Below are positions 5,815-7,024 of a stretch of DNA of 7,024 nucleotides, piece after piece. The notes under the pieces are model-generated. The model saw only the letters and a list, made by a program, of their open reading frames with translations, had not been told where the DNA came from and did not search any database. The stretch's first letter is position 1; every line of letters begins with the position of its first letter. The position numbers and the translations under genes were made by a program. The stretch comes from Verrucomicrobiia bacterium (GTDB lineage: Bacteria; Verrucomicrobiota; Verrucomicrobiia; Verrucomicrobiales; Akkermansiaceae): positions 1 through 7,024 of the forward strand of contig CANHKJ010000159.1 of NCBI GenBank assembly GCA_947460915.1, given 5' to 3'.

Positions 5815-6450
5815 ATGCAAATGATTCGTCGATTGATCGCGGTAGCCCTAGCCGCCTTGTTTGTTGGAAACGCTACGGCCCAAGATGCAAAATTGAAAAT
5901 TGCTACTGTAGACATGCAGCAGTTGTTCAAGGAGTATTACAAAACCAATGAAGCGCAGCAACAAATCAATGTGGAGCGCGCTAAAATCCAAAAAGACAAT
6001 AACGAGAAGCTCACGGCCATTCGCCAGATCGAGAGCGACATTCAGGTTATAAAGCAACAGCTTGATGATCCAACGATTTCCGATGCGAAAAAACAAGAGT
6101 CTTACAAAGCTCACCAAGGCAAGTATCAAGAGGGGATTCAGCTCGATAAAGAGCGCCGCGAATACCTGACTCGCAAAAATCAAGCGCTAAACGAGAAAAT
6201 GGTGCAACGCATGCGTGGCATTCTCGGTGAAATCCAAAAGCTCGTGGAAGAGCGTGCTAAGGCTGAAAATTACGACTACGTGTTTGACAAATCCGGGATG
6301 AGCACTTCTCAAGTTCCTTTCCTTCTCTACACCAAAGACGCAATTGATGTCACGGCTACTTTGTTGAAGGACCTGAACAAAGACGCTCCTGCTGAGTCGA
6401 CACCCGCCCCAGCACCGGCTCCTGCTCCCGCACCCGAGGGCGGTCAATAA
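5815..6450 (+). CDS. skp: Skp/OmpH family periplasmic chaperone, second copy with Pro-Ala tail
   Basis: This is a tandem paralogue of the preceding gene and aligns with it without gaps over the first 190 residues. It has 211 residues: a Sec signal peptide to ATA at 22, LKIATVDMQQLFKEYYKT (27-44), a long Lys/Glu/Gln-rich coiled-coil region (about 45-145), then YDYVFDKSGMSTSQVPFLLYTKD (153-175). The two proteins are most alike at the signal peptide and the closing strands, and least alike in the arms (about 40%), where clients bind. A distinct client set or mixed trimers are therefore possible. The C-terminus differs: after LNKDAPAEST comes PAPAPAPAPAP and EGGQ, a flexible Pro-Ala tail absent from the first copy. 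The first 33 bases of the two genes differ at one site, marking a fairly recent duplication or local conversion. No Shine-Dalgarno is seen. lpxD follows 58 bases later, as in the skp-lpxD order of Proteobacteria. Confidence 0.9.
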   Translation: MQMIRRLIAVALAALFVGNATAQDAKLKIATVDMQQLFKEYYKTNEAQQQINVERAKIQKDNNEKLTAIRQIESDIQVIKQQLDDPTISDAKKQESYKAHQGKYQEGIQLDKERREYLTRKNQALNEKMVQRMRGILGEIQKLVEERAKAENYDYVFDKSGMSTSQVPFLLYTKDAIDVTATLLKDLNKDAPAESTPAPAPAPAPAPEGGQ

Positions 6451-6508
6451 GTTTCCTGTCGTGCGGCATTTTTCGTTGCCTAGATCATCATTTTTCATTC
6501 TTCCCGAC

Positions 6509-7024
6509 GTGGACGTAACACTCACCGAGCTTGCTCAATTGACCGATGGCACCATCGTCAGGGGTAAGCTCGACGCCGTTTATGGTGGCATGGAAGCGCT
6601 CGACCTCGCAGGCCCAGGCGATGTCAGCTTTCTTGGCAATGCCAAATACGCCACGGTGTTTGCTACCAGCAAAGCGGGTGTCTGTCTCGTCGAACCCGGC
6701 GAACGAGGTGGTTCTGAGGATATGGCTCTGATTGAGGTCGTGAATCCGACCTTGGCCTTCTCTGCAGTAATCTCGCATTTCTCTAAAGCGGAAGCAGGTT
6801 TTTCACCCGGTATTCATCCCGCCGCACACATTGATGCTACGGCAGTTCTCGATCCCACCAAGGTTTGCATTCATGCAGGAGCTGTTGTTATGGCGGGAGC
6901 TGTCATCGGCGATGGCACGGAAATCTATCCGAACGTGGTGATCGGCGTGCAAGCACGAGTCGGCCGTGACTGTTTGATTTATCAAAATGTCAGCATCCGC
7001 GAGCGTTGTGTGCTAGGGGATCGA
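6509..7024 (+). CDS. lpxD: UDP-3-O-acylglucosamine N-acyltransferase, 5' part (cut by window edge)
   Basis: LpxD adds the second acyl chain (from acyl-ACP) to UDP-3-O-acylglucosamine, an early committed step of lipid A synthesis; the enzyme is a cytosolic trimer. The 172 visible residues cover the N-terminal uridine-binding domain, with VTLTELAQLTDG (3-14), LAGPGDVSFLGNAKY (33-47, the LpxD signature) and VVNPTLAFSAV (77-87). The first coils of the left-handed beta helix follow, beginning IHPAAHIDATAVLD (102-115) and continuing in hexapeptide steps such as IHAGAVVMAGAVIGDG. The catalytic His lies beyond the window. The GTG at 6509 fits the usual LpxD N-terminus; no in-frame ATG lies just upstream and there is no clear Shine-Dalgarno. 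It is 58 bases after the second skp gene with no terminator between, so it probably belongs to the same transcript. The frame is open to the last base. Confidence 0.93.
   Translation, partial: MDVTLTELAQLTDGTIVRGKLDAVYGGMEALDLAGPGDVSFLGNAKYATVFATSKAGVCLVEPGERGGSEDMALIEVVNPTLAFSAVISHFSKAEAGFSPGIHPAAHIDATAVLDPTKVCIHAGAVVMAGAVIGDGTEIYPNVVIGVQARVGRDCLIYQNVSIRERCVLGDR

Noticed and set aside
5848..6183. Leu-rich open frame on the - strand, looking membrane-like
   Set aside because: It is antisense to the Lys/Glu/Gln-rich coiled coil of the second skp gene; complementary codons give Leu/Phe/Val by necessity. The similar frame at 5170-5373 is the same effect.
6451..6508. Terminator between the second skp gene and lpxD
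   Set aside because: The only hairpin, GGCA/TGCC, is four pairs long and has its T-run in the loop rather than after the stem.

Overview
The window looks like chromosomal DNA of a Gram-negative bacterium with a lipopolysaccharide outer membrane: it holds a tandem pair of Skp/OmpH periplasmic chaperone genes followed by lpxD. The gene style (a small Tyr/Cys-rich secreted protein, duplicated Skp next to lpxD, few Shine-Dalgarno sites, about 50% GC) suggests the PVC group, most likely Verrucomicrobiota. That placement is inference, since no rRNA or other marker is present.

Left part (1-1310, + strand): one gene of the DUF2220/JetD family, the Toprim-fold nuclease subunit of Wadjet SMC anti-plasmid systems. 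Its reading frame stays open to the left edge, so the start may lie outside the window, as would any jetA/jetB/jetC genes. Its 3' end overlaps an intrinsic terminator that belongs to the opposing gene.

Middle part (1347-3859, - strand): a 101-residue secreted protein with a duplicated GY-x-x-CG motif, preceded in the same direction by a large two-domain enzyme. That enzyme joins an N-terminal glycoside-hydrolase-like TIM barrel to a family-2 glycosyltransferase, plus about 170 unassigned C-terminal residues. It has the only good Shine-Dalgarno site in the window, which favours a GTG start nine bases inside the longest frame. A 120-130 bp spacer with a 7-bp-arm inverted repeat separates it from the divergent right-hand genes.

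Right part (3990-7024, + strand): a two-domain Sua5-type threonylcarbamoyl-AMP synthase (tRNA t6A37 modification), two tandem Skp/OmpH paralogues (about 56% identical by hand count), and the 5' end of lpxD (lipid A synthesis), cut by the window edge. The Skp genes each carry the same promoter-like block (GAGAAAAGG-N-TTGAC) about 60 bp before the start, so the duplication seems to have included the promoter. Skp-like chaperones escort outer-membrane proteins and LpxD makes the lipid A precursor, so this is an envelope-assembly locus like skp-lpxD in Proteobacteria, but without a visible bamA.

The most unusual items are the JetD homologue at the edge, the hydrolase-glycosyltransferase fusion, the terminator nested in the jetD-like coding end, and the Skp duplication with its promoter. 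No tRNA, rRNA, CRISPR array or insertion sequence was seen, and no gene-free stretch exceeds 300 bases.
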